Shown: positions 27,611-35,880, counted from the stretch's first letter. The stretch: DNA of 64,000 nucleotides from Lachnospiraceae bacterium XBB2008 (GCA_900102235.1 FMVL01000004.1:321745-385744), one strand, 5' to 3'. The notes: generated by a model from the letters alone, not told the origin. Made by a program: numbers and translations.

Positions 27611-28929
27611 ATTCCCTCACTCTTCATAAGTGTATCTATATGATCAGCTACCTGTGCCGCTGAACGTCCACTCTCTATCATACCTGTCTCAGAGAACAAT
27701 CTATCCAGTCGAAGGGAGTAATCAGTCTGCTCAAAACAACGTATTGCCTTATCTAATTCATCGTTGTTCGTACAAAAAGGGAACGGAAGGGTTCTCATAT
27801 CCCACAGAAGTTGTCCTCTCTCACATTCATAATCCTTATAATCATCACAGTATAGTAATACAGGTATCTTCATTACAGAAGCATCGAATGCTGCACTGGA
27901 ATAGTCGGTCAAGAAGGCTTCACACCCTGCAAGTATCTCATACATATCATCTGCGTCACTGATATCATAACATATATCCTCATTGACTTTATTTGAATGA
28001 TCAGACGCATTCAAAGCAATAACCTGAGGATGTGATCTGAGCAAAATAATCCATTTCCCCCCAAATCTGTTTTCAAATGCCGATTTTAGACGAACAAAAT
28101 CGGGATAATGATCTGACTCGGTAATCATGCGCCTGGTTGCCTGACTTCCTCCCCGAAATGTTGGTGCATACATAATGAAGTGGTGGACATCTACCTCCGC
28201 AGGCAGACCAAGTGACTCAAGTAACCGTAATTTAATACTTCTCCTATATTGTTCATCTGAAAATGCATGAACCAGAATATCACATCGCGGAGATCCCGTG
28301 TGCAGGATTTTGCCTGAATATAGCGATCCGGTTTTAAGAGTGGCATCATACCAATCAGAATTAGATAGCCAGTAATCGACCATATCCGAGTCATGTTTGC
28401 TGATCAAGTATGCCATCTTCGAAAAAGAATTCCCACGATCCAATCCGGTAGGTTTAAATCCGAGTTTTGCATGCCAGGTCTGGATATAGATCTGTCCACG
28501 TCTCTTACGCACTTCCAATTGTTTTCGACTGTTATCAATCCATAAATGAGCAGTGGATAAGTAATATGCACGATTAAACAAAGAATTGCGTTTAACTATG
28601 ATTTCCGACGGGAACCTCTTACTCGTATCATTAACTAACCAGATCAATTGATAGCGGTCTGCAGAATCGATCATGCTTTCACGTCGAATCAATTCAAGCG
28701 CAATATACTTCGGATTGCATGAAAAACCGGTTCTTCCCTCTATACAGGTAAAAACTATCCTTGCGGAGTTGATCGGAAAAAGAGAAAAAAAGCGAAATAA
28801 CAAACTCTGAATATATGCAATAGCGTTACGAAAAAAAAGATAAGCGCGTTCGGATATCATGATATTCACCGGTTTAACCGGCTTCCCCTTATGCTCGATA
28901 TAGTCAAAAAAATCATATTCAAATTCCAA
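27607..28929 (-). CDS. tagF/tarL-like: TagF/TarL-type CDP-polyol polyol-phosphate transferase
   Basis: The protein matches the CDP-glycerol:poly(glycerophosphate) glycerophosphotransferase family. It has IYIQTWHAKLGFKPTG with the catalytic His, WLSNSDWYDATLKTG, KILHTGSPRCDIL, FIMYAPTFRGG, IILLRSHPQVI, ISDADDMYEILAGCEAFLTDYSSAAFD (donor phosphate site) and PVLLYCDDYKDY. It moves glycerol- or ribitol-phosphate from the CDP-polyol onto a lipid-linked glycan at the inner membrane face. A positively charged amphipathic N-terminus (YLFFRNAIAYIQSLLFRFF) fits membrane binding. The start is a TTG overlapping the FkbM gene; an ATG 24 codons later is an alternative. The polyol is probably that made by the downstream IspD/SDR pair. 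Confidence 0.87.
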   Translation of the reverse strand: MEFEYDFFDYIEHKGKPVKPVNIMISERAYLFFRNAIAYIQSLLFRFFSLFPINSARIVFTCIEGRTGFSCNPKYIALELIRRESMIDSADRYQLIWLVNDTSKRFPSEIIVKRNSLFNRAYYLSTAHLWIDNSRKQLEVRKRRGQIYIQTWHAKLGFKPTGLDRGNSFSKMAYLISKHDSDMVDYWLSNSDWYDATLKTGSLYSGKILHTGSPRCDILVHAFSDEQYRRSIKLRLLESLGLPAEVDVHHFIMYAPTFRGGSQATRRMITESDHYPDFVRLKSAFENRFGGKWIILLRSHPQVIALNASDHSNKVNEDICYDISDADDMYEILAGCEAFLTDYSSAAFDASVMKIPVLLYCDDYKDYECERGQLLWDMRTLPFPFCTNNDELDKAIRCFEQTDYSLRLDRLFSETGMIESGRSAAQVADHIDTLMKSEGI

Positions 28930-29884
28930 GTCTCCAGATCGTATTCTCCTCAGTAGTTAATTCAAGGATATATCCATTATCTGAAAACAAGCGGAATATA
29001 TTATCTTTATATTCCTCAATAATCTCTGTAATAATAACAGGAATCTGAAAACGCCGGAAATCCAGACCGGATAGGATATCATAATCCATCCCTTCTGCAT
29101 CAAGCGCCAATATTATGGGTAATAAATCTCCTTCGAAGTGATCTTCTATTATTTCATTAATTGTAGTCGTAGGGATTTTCATCACCTCGTATGGTAAGCC
29201 CTCATTATCAGCCAGTTCTTTTACAAATGTACTATGACCTAATAAATTCGGGAACATATAGAATTCCAATGGATCATCTAAGTGACTTCCTGTTACTCCT
29301 TTCTTTATCAGCACATCAGCCGGCCTATATTCCTCTATAAGATCATGCATTAATGGATTGGGTTCCACCACAACCCCTTTATATCCTTTAGATTTACTGA
29401 ATTTCTCATAAAGCAAATATGTATTATTGCGGATAATTGGATGACACACACCTATCTCGAGGAATCTAACACTGTCTATGTCCAATCTGTTCAGCATGTT
29501 CAAAAGAGCAACATCCTCACCGTTTTTCGCACAATGCGGCAAGGTGTTCAGATTTTGCCCCACTCTTATCATTGCATAGAGAATAAAATCGAGTTCAGGA
29601 AGTACCATGGAACACATTTGGGTCCATACCTCAGTTTCATAGATTGTATAGCAGACAACCAGAGTTCGTCCCTCAAGTTCATTTAAATAATCCGGGGGCA
29701 CTACACTGATACCGGAAATTACTTCTCCCAGATGCTCCGATCTCCCATCTATTACAGCATCGATAGTAAAGATGGTTCTCTGACAGTTTAAATAATTTGT
29801 CTCAAATAAAGGACCAAGTCCCCATGCTACTATATGATCATATTTACAAAGTTCTTCTTCACCTATTATGTTATGAATTTTCAC
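28919..29884 (-). CDS. FkbM-family methyltransferase with divergent N-terminal Rossmann module
   Basis: The start is a GTG with GTGAGG 6 nt upstream; a TTG eight codons earlier lacks this support. Near residue 12 YDHIVAWGLGPLFETNY and FTIDAVIDGRSEHLGEVI resemble the Rossmann module of the other proteins, but the glycine loop is altered (G-L-G-P-L-F). The second half is FkbM-like: RFLEIGVCHPIIRNNTY (SAM site), GVVVEPNPLMHDLIEEY, ILALDAEGMDYDILSGL and IITEIIEEYKDN. It probably O-methylates a sugar of the glycan. The G+C content changes visibly at its 5' side, where the richer right-hand block begins. Confidence 0.78.
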   Translation of the reverse strand: MKIHNIIGEEELCKYDHIVAWGLGPLFETNYLNCQRTIFTIDAVIDGRSEHLGEVISGISVVPPDYLNELEGRTLVVCYTIYETEVWTQMCSMVLPELDFILYAMIRVGQNLNTLPHCAKNGEDVALLNMLNRLDIDSVRFLEIGVCHPIIRNNTYLLYEKFSKSKGYKGVVVEPNPLMHDLIEEYRPADVLIKKGVTGSHLDDPLEFYMFPNLLGHSTFVKELADNEGLPYEVMKIPTTTINEIIEDHFEGDLLPIILALDAEGMDYDILSGLDFRRFQIPVIITEIIEEYKDNIFRLFSDNGYILELTTEENTIWRLGI

Positions 29885-29985
29885 TGCTGACCTCACTAAA
29901 TCAATCAATGCTTATCTCAGTCCATTAAGTTAATCCGGCTCAAATTGATTCTCTCCAATCTGAATTTAAATACCTGACACCGAAA

Positions 29986-32280
29986 TCACTTGCCTGCGGC
30001 TTTTTGGATGACACGATCGAGAGCCACAAAAGGCTTGCGTATGTATTTGTACATGGTACCGGCTATGCGGAGAGGCCAGGGATGTTTATGACCGGTATTC
30101 TGTGAAGGGGCTACTGTTTCGACAGGACTATCCTGTTCGGATTCTGCTATATCTGCTGTGGGGGTGGGTTTCAGTTCCTCGTATGATTTATGATCACGCC
30201 CATATAGAGCCAATGCCACATCGGGATAGTTCGTGATGATGGCGTCTACGCCCAACTGGCGCATCTGCTCCATCTGTGCTTCAGAGTTTACTGTCCAGAC
30301 ATGCATACGGATTCCATTATCTTTGCAATGCTCGGGCAGACCGGGATATTTCACGCATCCGACGGAAGGATGAATAGCCTGCATCCCGAGCACCTTTGCA
30401 TATGAAGCCGGATCTGCGATCCCAGTACTGTAGAGAACTCCGCACTCAGCATCAGGGGCATACTCTTTCAGCCGGATCAACGACTCGTGGTTGAATGAAG
30501 AGTAGATCACGCGATCTTCCATGCCGTACTTGCGGACCAGATCGACTGTGGCCTGCTCTATTCCGGGATAGAAGTTCACTCCGGTCTTGAGTTCTATATT
30601 GATGATCATGCCGTTGGGTCGGATGAGTTCGAGGACTTCCGACAGTGTCGGGATGTCATATTGCGTATCGTCAGGAATGGTGCGGTTGTAGTTATACTGC
30701 CTGAGCTGGTACAATGTCATATCGGCTACAGCGCCCTGTCCGTCGGAAGTTCGCTCAATTCGCTCGTCATGGATGACTACGAGCTGTCTGTCGCGCGTAA
30801 ACTGGACATCCAGTTCTATCCCGTCTGCGCCCATATCCGCTGCGAGATTAAATGCTTCGAGGGTATTCTCCGGCAGATATCCGGAGGCACCGCGGTGGGC
30901 CCAGACCTTGGGAGAGGGAATTGTGTGTCCTATAACATGCCTGTCTATCCCTGCGCCAAATCTGATGAAATCCATATCGCCGGTCTCGGGATCCAGGATC
31001 AGAGTATCCCAGAGTTCCTGTGTGACTTCTCCTTCTATTCTGGCAGGGCATATCGCGCCGTCCGGCTTTTTGTCCTCGAAATATTCGATCTTGCTGCAGC
31101 CAACCGAGATGATCGGGAAGGAACGCTTCGTATATATCAGATCGGCATGAGTATGTCCGTGAAGGAAGCCGATCAGGCGATGATCATGCGCCACATTCCA
31201 TGCATCGAGGATGTCACAGAGGGCCTCGCCGTTTCGGATCTCCTTCGCCCAGAAGTCGAGGTTTGTAAGCGGTGCGTCGTGGCTCAGGACCAGTACCCGC
31301 CTGTCATCAGAGAATCTGTCCAGTTCTGCGCTGATCCAGGTGAGCTGTTCTTCGGTGTAGCCGTATCTGTGCTGTTCATAGTTATCGTAAGCGCTTAATA
31401 CCAGAAGGGTAAGTATAGAGCCCGGGATGTCATACCTGTAGTAGAGGCTTTTGGGAGCGGCCGAGATATATGAGCCGGGTGCGTCATATGCGGCCAGGTG
31501 GCTCATGTAGAGATCGTACTGTTCTTCTTCTGTGAGGATATCGGGATTTTTTCTGAAATAATTCGAATCATGGTTGCCTGCGACCATATACAGGGGCAGG
31601 TTCAGGGACTTAAGTTCGTCCAGAACTCTTCCGCTGTATATGCGGCATATATCTTTGCTTAGGATTCCGTCTGTGAGATCACCCAAATGGATAATGCCTG
31701 TGTAGATATCTGACCCACAGGCTTTACGTACAGATTCGTGGACCGCTTTGATGGTTTCTGCGGTATATTCCCAGTTGCCGTTTAAGACATAGTGTGTGTC
31801 GGCAAGAAGTGTGAACACCAGTTTTCCCGAGGCAGATCCGGAATCGGAACTCGCTTTACCGGCTTTTTCACAGATTGTCTTCGCCGTGCGCTCTACTTCA
31901 TCCCGTACATCCTCCCGGGACATGAACGCAGCCACTTTTGCCCGAACGGAAGCACGCTCTGCTTCTTCCCATGTATCGAATCCCAACGGAATTATAGAAT
32001 AGGAAGCTTCCGGAAGCGGCAGCCCTGTCTCAGCATCCGTGATAGTGATATAGCCTTCACCGGATGCGGGGAGCCTGTCCGCCGTGAACTCGAATTCTCC
32101 GGTCAGCGGCTCTGAGGGCTCGTACTCAGTAGCCCTCGTTATCCATTTTTCCTCGGATTCATAGTCATAAGAATAAATGTACTGCCCCGGGCGGGTCAGT
32201 ACATGGAATTTATAGAGATATGCTTTTTCAGTATTCGGAACGAGCTTCGTCCCTGCAGATACATAGATATACCGGTGCAT
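29986..32280 (-). CDS. Fusion of calcineurin-like metallophosphoesterase and glycerophosphodiester phosphodiesterase
   Basis: After about 150 residues without clear homology, a metallophosphoesterase domain shows VFTLLADTHYVLNG (D-x-H), HLGDLTDGIL, MVAGNHDSNYF, VLSHDAPLTN and FLHGHTHADLIY, the complete dimetal set. From about residue 463 a GDPD domain follows: VWAHRGASGYLPENTLEAF, DGIELDVQFTRDRQLVVIHDE, MIINIELKTGVNF and MHVWTVNSEAQMEQ. GDPD enzymes split glycerophosphodiesters into glycerol-3-phosphate and an alcohol. Together the domains could cleave a phosphodiester and then remove phosphate, a turnover or proofreading step for a polyol-phosphate glycan (inference). There is no signal peptide. 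It lies six bases after the cytidylyltransferase fusion gene. Confidence 0.85.
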   Translation of the reverse strand: MHRYIYVSAGTKLVPNTEKAYLYKFHVLTRPGQYIYSYDYESEEKWITRATEYEPSEPLTGEFEFTADRLPASGEGYITITDAETGLPLPEASYSIIPLGFDTWEEAERASVRAKVAAFMSREDVRDEVERTAKTICEKAGKASSDSGSASGKLVFTLLADTHYVLNGNWEYTAETIKAVHESVRKACGSDIYTGIIHLGDLTDGILSKDICRIYSGRVLDELKSLNLPLYMVAGNHDSNYFRKNPDILTEEEQYDLYMSHLAAYDAPGSYISAAPKSLYYRYDIPGSILTLLVLSAYDNYEQHRYGYTEEQLTWISAELDRFSDDRRVLVLSHDAPLTNLDFWAKEIRNGEALCDILDAWNVAHDHRLIGFLHGHTHADLIYTKRSFPIISVGCSKIEYFEDKKPDGAICPARIEGEVTQELWDTLILDPETGDMDFIRFGAGIDRHVIGHTIPSPKVWAHRGASGYLPENTLEAFNLAADMGADGIELDVQFTRDRQLVVIHDERIERTSDGQGAVADMTLYQLRQYNYNRTIPDDTQYDIPTLSEVLELIRPNGMIINIELKTGVNFYPGIEQATVDLVRKYGMEDRVIYSSFNHESLIRLKEYAPDAECGVLYSTGIADPASYAKVLGMQAIHPSVGCVKYPGLPEHCKDNGIRMHVWTVNSEAQMEQMRQLGVDAIITNYPDVALALYGRDHKSYEELKPTPTADIAESEQDSPVETVAPSQNTGHKHPWPLRIAGTMYKYIRKPFVALDRVIQKAAGK

Positions 32281-32286
32281 GAGTGC

Positions 32287-33621
32287 TTACTTGCGATAGG
32301 CCAGAGACTTCTCCATGATGTCTGCCATCATGATCGAGTCGTTGCGGGTGAGCTTGTATGCGTAGTCCGCGGTGCCGGAGATAGCCTTCACGAAGTCGGC
32401 GATCTCGTAGCGCAGGCCGTTGCCGAGGTACTTGGATGAGTATACTTCCTTACGATCCGCGTCCTCGAATCTGACTTCGAAGCTCTGCGTGAGCCACCAG
32501 GGCGACTTGGCGAGGATATAGCCCAGAGTTCCGGCCACGAGCAGCTGACCTTCGGTCTTTACTCCGACTCCGGTCTTGCAGAGTGCGAATGCGTTATCAA
32601 ATTCAAACATGGTCTTGGTATACAGATCTATGCCGTTCTCGGCTTTAATCCTGTGGAACTGCACGTCCTTATAATCCCTGCCGAGGAGCTTGACGATGGG
32701 CAGCATCGTATAGCTTCCGAACTCCGTGAAAGCGCCGCCGTACTGAGCATCCCTCATCTCTCTCACGGATGGATCCGTGATACGCGAGAATGTAGCTTCC
32801 ACATCCCTGATCTCGCCGATGATACCGCTCTTGGCCACGGTCACGAGCTGGTTAAATCCGGGGCAGTATGCGGTCTTGATGGCCTCCATGAGGACCACTC
32901 CCTGCTCTTTGGCCTTCCAGAACAGTTCCGTCGCCTGGTCCTTACACAGGACGAAAGGCTTCTCGCACAGTACATGCTTCTTCTGTTCGATCGCTCGCTT
33001 CGCGTACTCATAGTGAGTGTCGTGCGGTGTCGCTATATATACCGCATCGACCTTGCTTAAGAACTCATCATAGTCGTTGCTCCAGAATGCGAGACCATGC
33101 CTCTCGGCATAAGGCTTCGCATGGTCATCATGGGGATTGAATGCTCCTGCCACCGATATACCGCTGACATACTTGGCTTCTCTGGGGAATCTTCCCGCCA
33201 CACGACCGGTACCGGCCACTCCGATATTAATGATCGGATTCCTCTCCTCACGCCTGATAGTGGATGAAACATCCCTGGTCCTGGGCAGATACACCACATC
33301 ACAATATTCCTTCAGATTATCGAACTGTCCCTCCCAGTCGGAACCGACAGTGAATACATCGATATTGAACCTCTGGATATCTTCGATTTTCTGACCGGCA
33401 TGGTCCTCTACAACGACTTCGTCCGCGAAGCCGGTAGCTCTGACATTATCGATCCTCGTGATCAGTGAATCCACAACATTGAGTTTGCCCCTGGACATAT
33501 CGTACTGCTCGGTCGTAACGCCGACTATCAGGTAATCGCCAAGTGCTTTGGCTCTTTTGAGCAGATTATAGTGGCCTTCGTGAAAGAGATCGAAGGTTCC
33601 GTAGGTAATTACTTTTTTCAT
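32287..33621 (-). CDS. Fusion of TagD-like glycerol-phosphate-type cytidylyltransferase and Gfo/Idh/MocA oxidoreductase
   Basis: Residues 1-128 are a TagD-type cytidylyltransferase: VITYGTFDLFHEGHYNLL (H-x-G-H motif), SRGKLNVVDSLITRIDNV, FTVGSDWEGQFDNL and RTRDVSSTIRREERN (RTxGxSTT-like). From residue 131 a Gfo/Idh/MocA oxidoreductase follows: IINIGVAGTGRVAGRFPR (NAD(P) loop), VYIATPHDTHYEYAKRAI, VLCEKPFVLCKDQA with the Glu-Lys-Pro motif, and GGAFTEFGSYTMLPI. A cytidylyltransferase joined to a dehydrogenase makes sense as a one-protein route from a keto-sugar phosphate to a CDP-alditol, as in the unrelated Acs1/Bcs1 fusion. Substrate unknown. Length 444 is the sum of both families. Confidence 0.87.
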   Translation of the reverse strand: MKKVITYGTFDLFHEGHYNLLKRAKALGDYLIVGVTTEQYDMSRGKLNVVDSLITRIDNVRATGFADEVVVEDHAGQKIEDIQRFNIDVFTVGSDWEGQFDNLKEYCDVVYLPRTRDVSSTIRREERNPIINIGVAGTGRVAGRFPREAKYVSGISVAGAFNPHDDHAKPYAERHGLAFWSNDYDEFLSKVDAVYIATPHDTHYEYAKRAIEQKKHVLCEKPFVLCKDQATELFWKAKEQGVVLMEAIKTAYCPGFNQLVTVAKSGIIGEIRDVEATFSRITDPSVREMRDAQYGGAFTEFGSYTMLPIVKLLGRDYKDVQFHRIKAENGIDLYTKTMFEFDNAFALCKTGVGVKTEGQLLVAGTLGYILAKSPWWLTQSFEVRFEDADRKEVYSSKYLGNGLRYEIADFVKAISGTADYAYKLTRNDSIMMADIMEKSLAYRK

Positions 33622-33624
33622 AAA

Positions 33625-34599
33625 TTACTTATTATCCTTGTCTGTGTCAGTATCGAAGTTGATGCGCTTCTCCTCCACGACTACCGGTCTGTGGATCACG
33701 CGCGTATTGATGTTTAAGATATATTCACCGATAAGTCCGATGAAGAAGAGCTGTATGCCGCCGATCAGGAATACACCGATGATCAGAGGTGCCTGGCCGG
33801 CCTCCATACCGTACCAGTTCGTCAGTTTCATCACGAGATATACGATGGCGACCACTATGCTTATGAAGGAGCATATGGCTCCGAGGAAAGTGGCCAGTCT
33901 TAAGCCGACTTTGGTATAGGATGTGAAGCTGAGCATCGCACCGTCATAGAGCGTGTAGAAGTTGTTATGTGTCTTGCCCGCACGGCGCTTCGCCTGCTCA
34001 TACTCGACCTCGATCATGTTGAAGCCTTCGCCGTATTCTGCGACTATGCCTCTCATGAAGGGGATAGGGTCATCGAGTTCTCTGATCAGATTGATAAAAG
34101 TCTTATCATAGAGTCCGAAGCCCGTGAAATGCTCTATCATGCGGACTGTGGACATGTTCTTGATGAGTTTGTAATAGACGCTGCGCAGGAAATATAGTAT
34201 GGGATTTTCTTTGGAAGAAGTCTTGACGGCGCTGACTATGCGGTGGCCCTGCTCCCATTTCTCAACGAATACGGGGATCATCTCCACGGGATCCTGGAAG
34301 TCGCAGCACATCGATATCACGCAGTCGCCCGTACACTGGCACATCCCGTAGAACGGTGAGTTGAACTGGCCGAAGTTCGTGACATTGAATATAGCCTTGA
34401 TGTGCTTATCCTTGGAGCACAGTCTCTCTATCACATCTCTGGTGCCGTCATCGGAGCTGTTGTCTATGAATACGATCTCATAATCGTATCTGCCCAGTTC
34501 ATCGGTCATTATCTTAGTGACCGCTTCGGATATGGGACCGACATTCTCGACCTCGTTATAGCAGGGAATTAGTATGCTTATCTTCTTTTTTTCACTCAT
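33625..34599 (-). CDS. GtrB/DPM1-like membrane GT2 glycosyltransferase
   Basis: The N-terminal GT2 domain has ISILIPCYNEVENVGPIS, VFIDNSSDDGTRDVI, NFGQFNSPFYGMCQCTGDC and CCDFQDPVEMIPVF (DxD-like). Two hydrophobic helices follow at about 230-310, LATFLGAICSFISIVVAIVY and LIIGVFLIGGIQLFFIGLIG, then YILNINTRVIHRPV. This is the architecture of GtrB/ArnC/YkoT enzymes, which make polyprenyl-phosphate-linked sugars for later transfer outside the membrane. The GtrII-like and acyltransferase proteins of the locus could act on such extracytoplasmic intermediates. The gene precedes the fused cytidylyltransferase by three bases. Confidence 0.85.
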   Translation of the reverse strand: MSEKKKISILIPCYNEVENVGPISEAVTKIMTDELGRYDYEIVFIDNSSDDGTRDVIERLCSKDKHIKAIFNVTNFGQFNSPFYGMCQCTGDCVISMCCDFQDPVEMIPVFVEKWEQGHRIVSAVKTSSKENPILYFLRSVYYKLIKNMSTVRMIEHFTGFGLYDKTFINLIRELDDPIPFMRGIVAEYGEGFNMIEVEYEQAKRRAGKTHNNFYTLYDGAMLSFTSYTKVGLRLATFLGAICSFISIVVAIVYLVMKLTNWYGMEAGQAPLIIGVFLIGGIQLFFIGLIGEYILNINTRVIHRPVVVEEKRINFDTDTDKDNK

Positions 34600-34824
34600 C
34601 TACAGTGCCTCTGTTCAGTCTCTTTATACTCTTTCAAGAGTTTATCATATCCGGGGGATTTTCGCATCAGGATAAGTGGTAGACGGAGGAATCGACTTCA
34701 TCTTAGTCGAATTGGGCGTGTCACGCCTAATGATCCATTCCTGCTTGATTATCGCTTATAGTTTTCAGGCTAAAGCATTTCTCTTATTCATATTCTTAAC
34801 AATCCTCTGCATAATATATATTAT
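34600..34824 (-). other. Spacer with two adjacent inverted repeats
   Basis: Between the GtrB-like gene and the accessory genes there are two small inverted repeats: TCGACT/AGTCGA around a 7-nt loop (692-711 within 34.6-34.7 kb) and GGCGTG-T-CACGCC (34715-34727), a 13-nt odd palindrome. Neither has a T-run, so they are poor intrinsic terminators; they may be operator or RNA-structure sites. A TATGAT on the minus strand near 34640 lacks a good -35 box. No credible coding sequence is seen on either strand. Confidence 0.35.
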
Positions 34825-35007
34825 CTATAAACCAAATAGATTGTTTATAATAGTTGCTATCACTGCTCCTATTATACCAGTCAAAGTTGGGACAATAATA
34901 TTCCATCCTATCTCTGAATACCAAGGAGCTTTCTTTTCTTTACCTTCTTTTGAAAGTGTTATATTGAATACAACTTGTATTTTTTCTGGTTCCTTCCCGA
35001 AATACTA
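34825..35007 (-). pseudogene. In-frame C-terminal extension beyond two stop codons, with a membrane anchor
   Basis: The frame of the upstream gene continues after TGA-TAG for 59 sense codons to a TAG. The stretch reads YFGKEPEKIQVVFNITLS, then KEGKEKKAPWYSEIGW and a hydrophobic segment IIVPTLTGIIGAVIATII ending NNLFGL. It is protein-like, has no start codon of its own, and ends in a plausible tail-anchor helix. It is either the severed C-terminus of the upstream protein or a part reached only by stop-codon readthrough. Confidence 0.6.
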
Positions 35008-35814
35008 TCACAATGTTTCTATAAGAGGTTCTAACGGATAATAATCCTCCAGATCCTTTATCTGTTTCGTGGCTGCATAAATCATATGTGTGGCGAACAC
35101 TGATATCGCACTTCTTCTGTAGTCTTTTCCTGTATTAGCTACACTTATCCACATAGAAGCTCTACTGTCGATGTGTGCCCCTTGTTTATCAGCGATATGT
35201 TTTATCATTCTTCTGATAGAGAGATCATAGTATCCTTTATCTTTAAGAAGTGAATACAATTTCTCTTTATTTTTCGAAGGATCTTTAACTTCCCATATTG
35301 TTTTGGTTTCACTTACATTATCAATGACTTTAGGTTCAAATATAGTCGCCACATCGCGGTCATCAAGTTTTGCTTTAAGTAGTTGGAAAAATCGATCATC
35401 ATATGCATCCGGAATGTCATCTATGCCTTTTTCTATATATGCAATTGTTGTATCCAGCCATTCAGAAAGCGGAACCCATTCATTTTGAGGTTTTATATGT
35501 ATATCTGTATGAATTTCCACCAATTTCAAATCATGGTTTTCGCCCTCGCACTTAAATATGTCTCCAGACAGTGGTGGCATCTTAAAACTGGGACAAATTG
35601 CCTTTAGTATTGAATTATCATCACATAATAATTTCCGTAAAGAAAGCGCTATAAATCGATCAAGGATCTCTCTGGCTTCTACTCCAAACGGGTCCATCAT
35701 CCCCTGACACAACCGGATAAAATCAAATTCTGTTCTGATTGATCGAGCAGTTCCTTGGTAGTTATCCTCTGTCAACCAATTTGCTTCATAACCTAAAATG
35801 TAAAGTTCTTTCAT
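35008..35814 (-). CDS. Unrecognised accessory protein (C-terminus cut by tandem stop codons)
   Basis: I do not recognise the family. The 268-residue product is soluble and charged. It begins MKELYILGYEANWLTEDNY and contains RSIRTEFDFIRLCQGMMDPF, DIHIKPQNEWVPLSEWLDT, and KHIADKQGAHIDSRASMWI followed by SISVFATHMIYAAT-like helices at the end. The start is fixed by AGGTGAGG 6 nt before the ATG. It has no sign of a sugar-nucleotide or SAM site. It sits with the Rpn-like gene upstream, outside the logic of the polysaccharide operon, so it may be defence- or stress-related cargo. The frame continues beyond two stop codons into a hydrophobic tail. Confidence 0.6.
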   Translation of the reverse strand: MKELYILGYEANWLTEDNYQGTARSIRTEFDFIRLCQGMMDPFGVEAREILDRFIALSLRKLLCDDNSILKAICPSFKMPPLSGDIFKCEGENHDLKLVEIHTDIHIKPQNEWVPLSEWLDTTIAYIEKGIDDIPDAYDDRFFQLLKAKLDDRDVATIFEPKVIDNVSETKTIWEVKDPSKNKEKLYSLLKDKGYYDLSIRRMIKHIADKQGAHIDSRASMWISVANTGKDYRRSAISVFATHMIYAATKQIKDLEDYYPLEPLIETL

Positions 35815-35880
35815 TTTATTCCTCACCTTACCGCCAACTTAATACAAGGGCGGAGGTGAAATCCTCCGCCCATCTAATGT

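Noticed and set aside
30661-31398. Plus-strand open frame of 245 codons
   Set aside because: Antisense to the phosphoesterase/GDPD fusion, in which both catalytic sets are preserved; no motif on the plus strand.
34676-35041. Plus-strand hydrophobic ORF of 121 codons
   Set aside because: Its hydrophobic look comes from AT-rich DNA. The minus strand here encodes a better protein-like stretch continuous with the upstream gene, and the plus ORF has no ribosome site.
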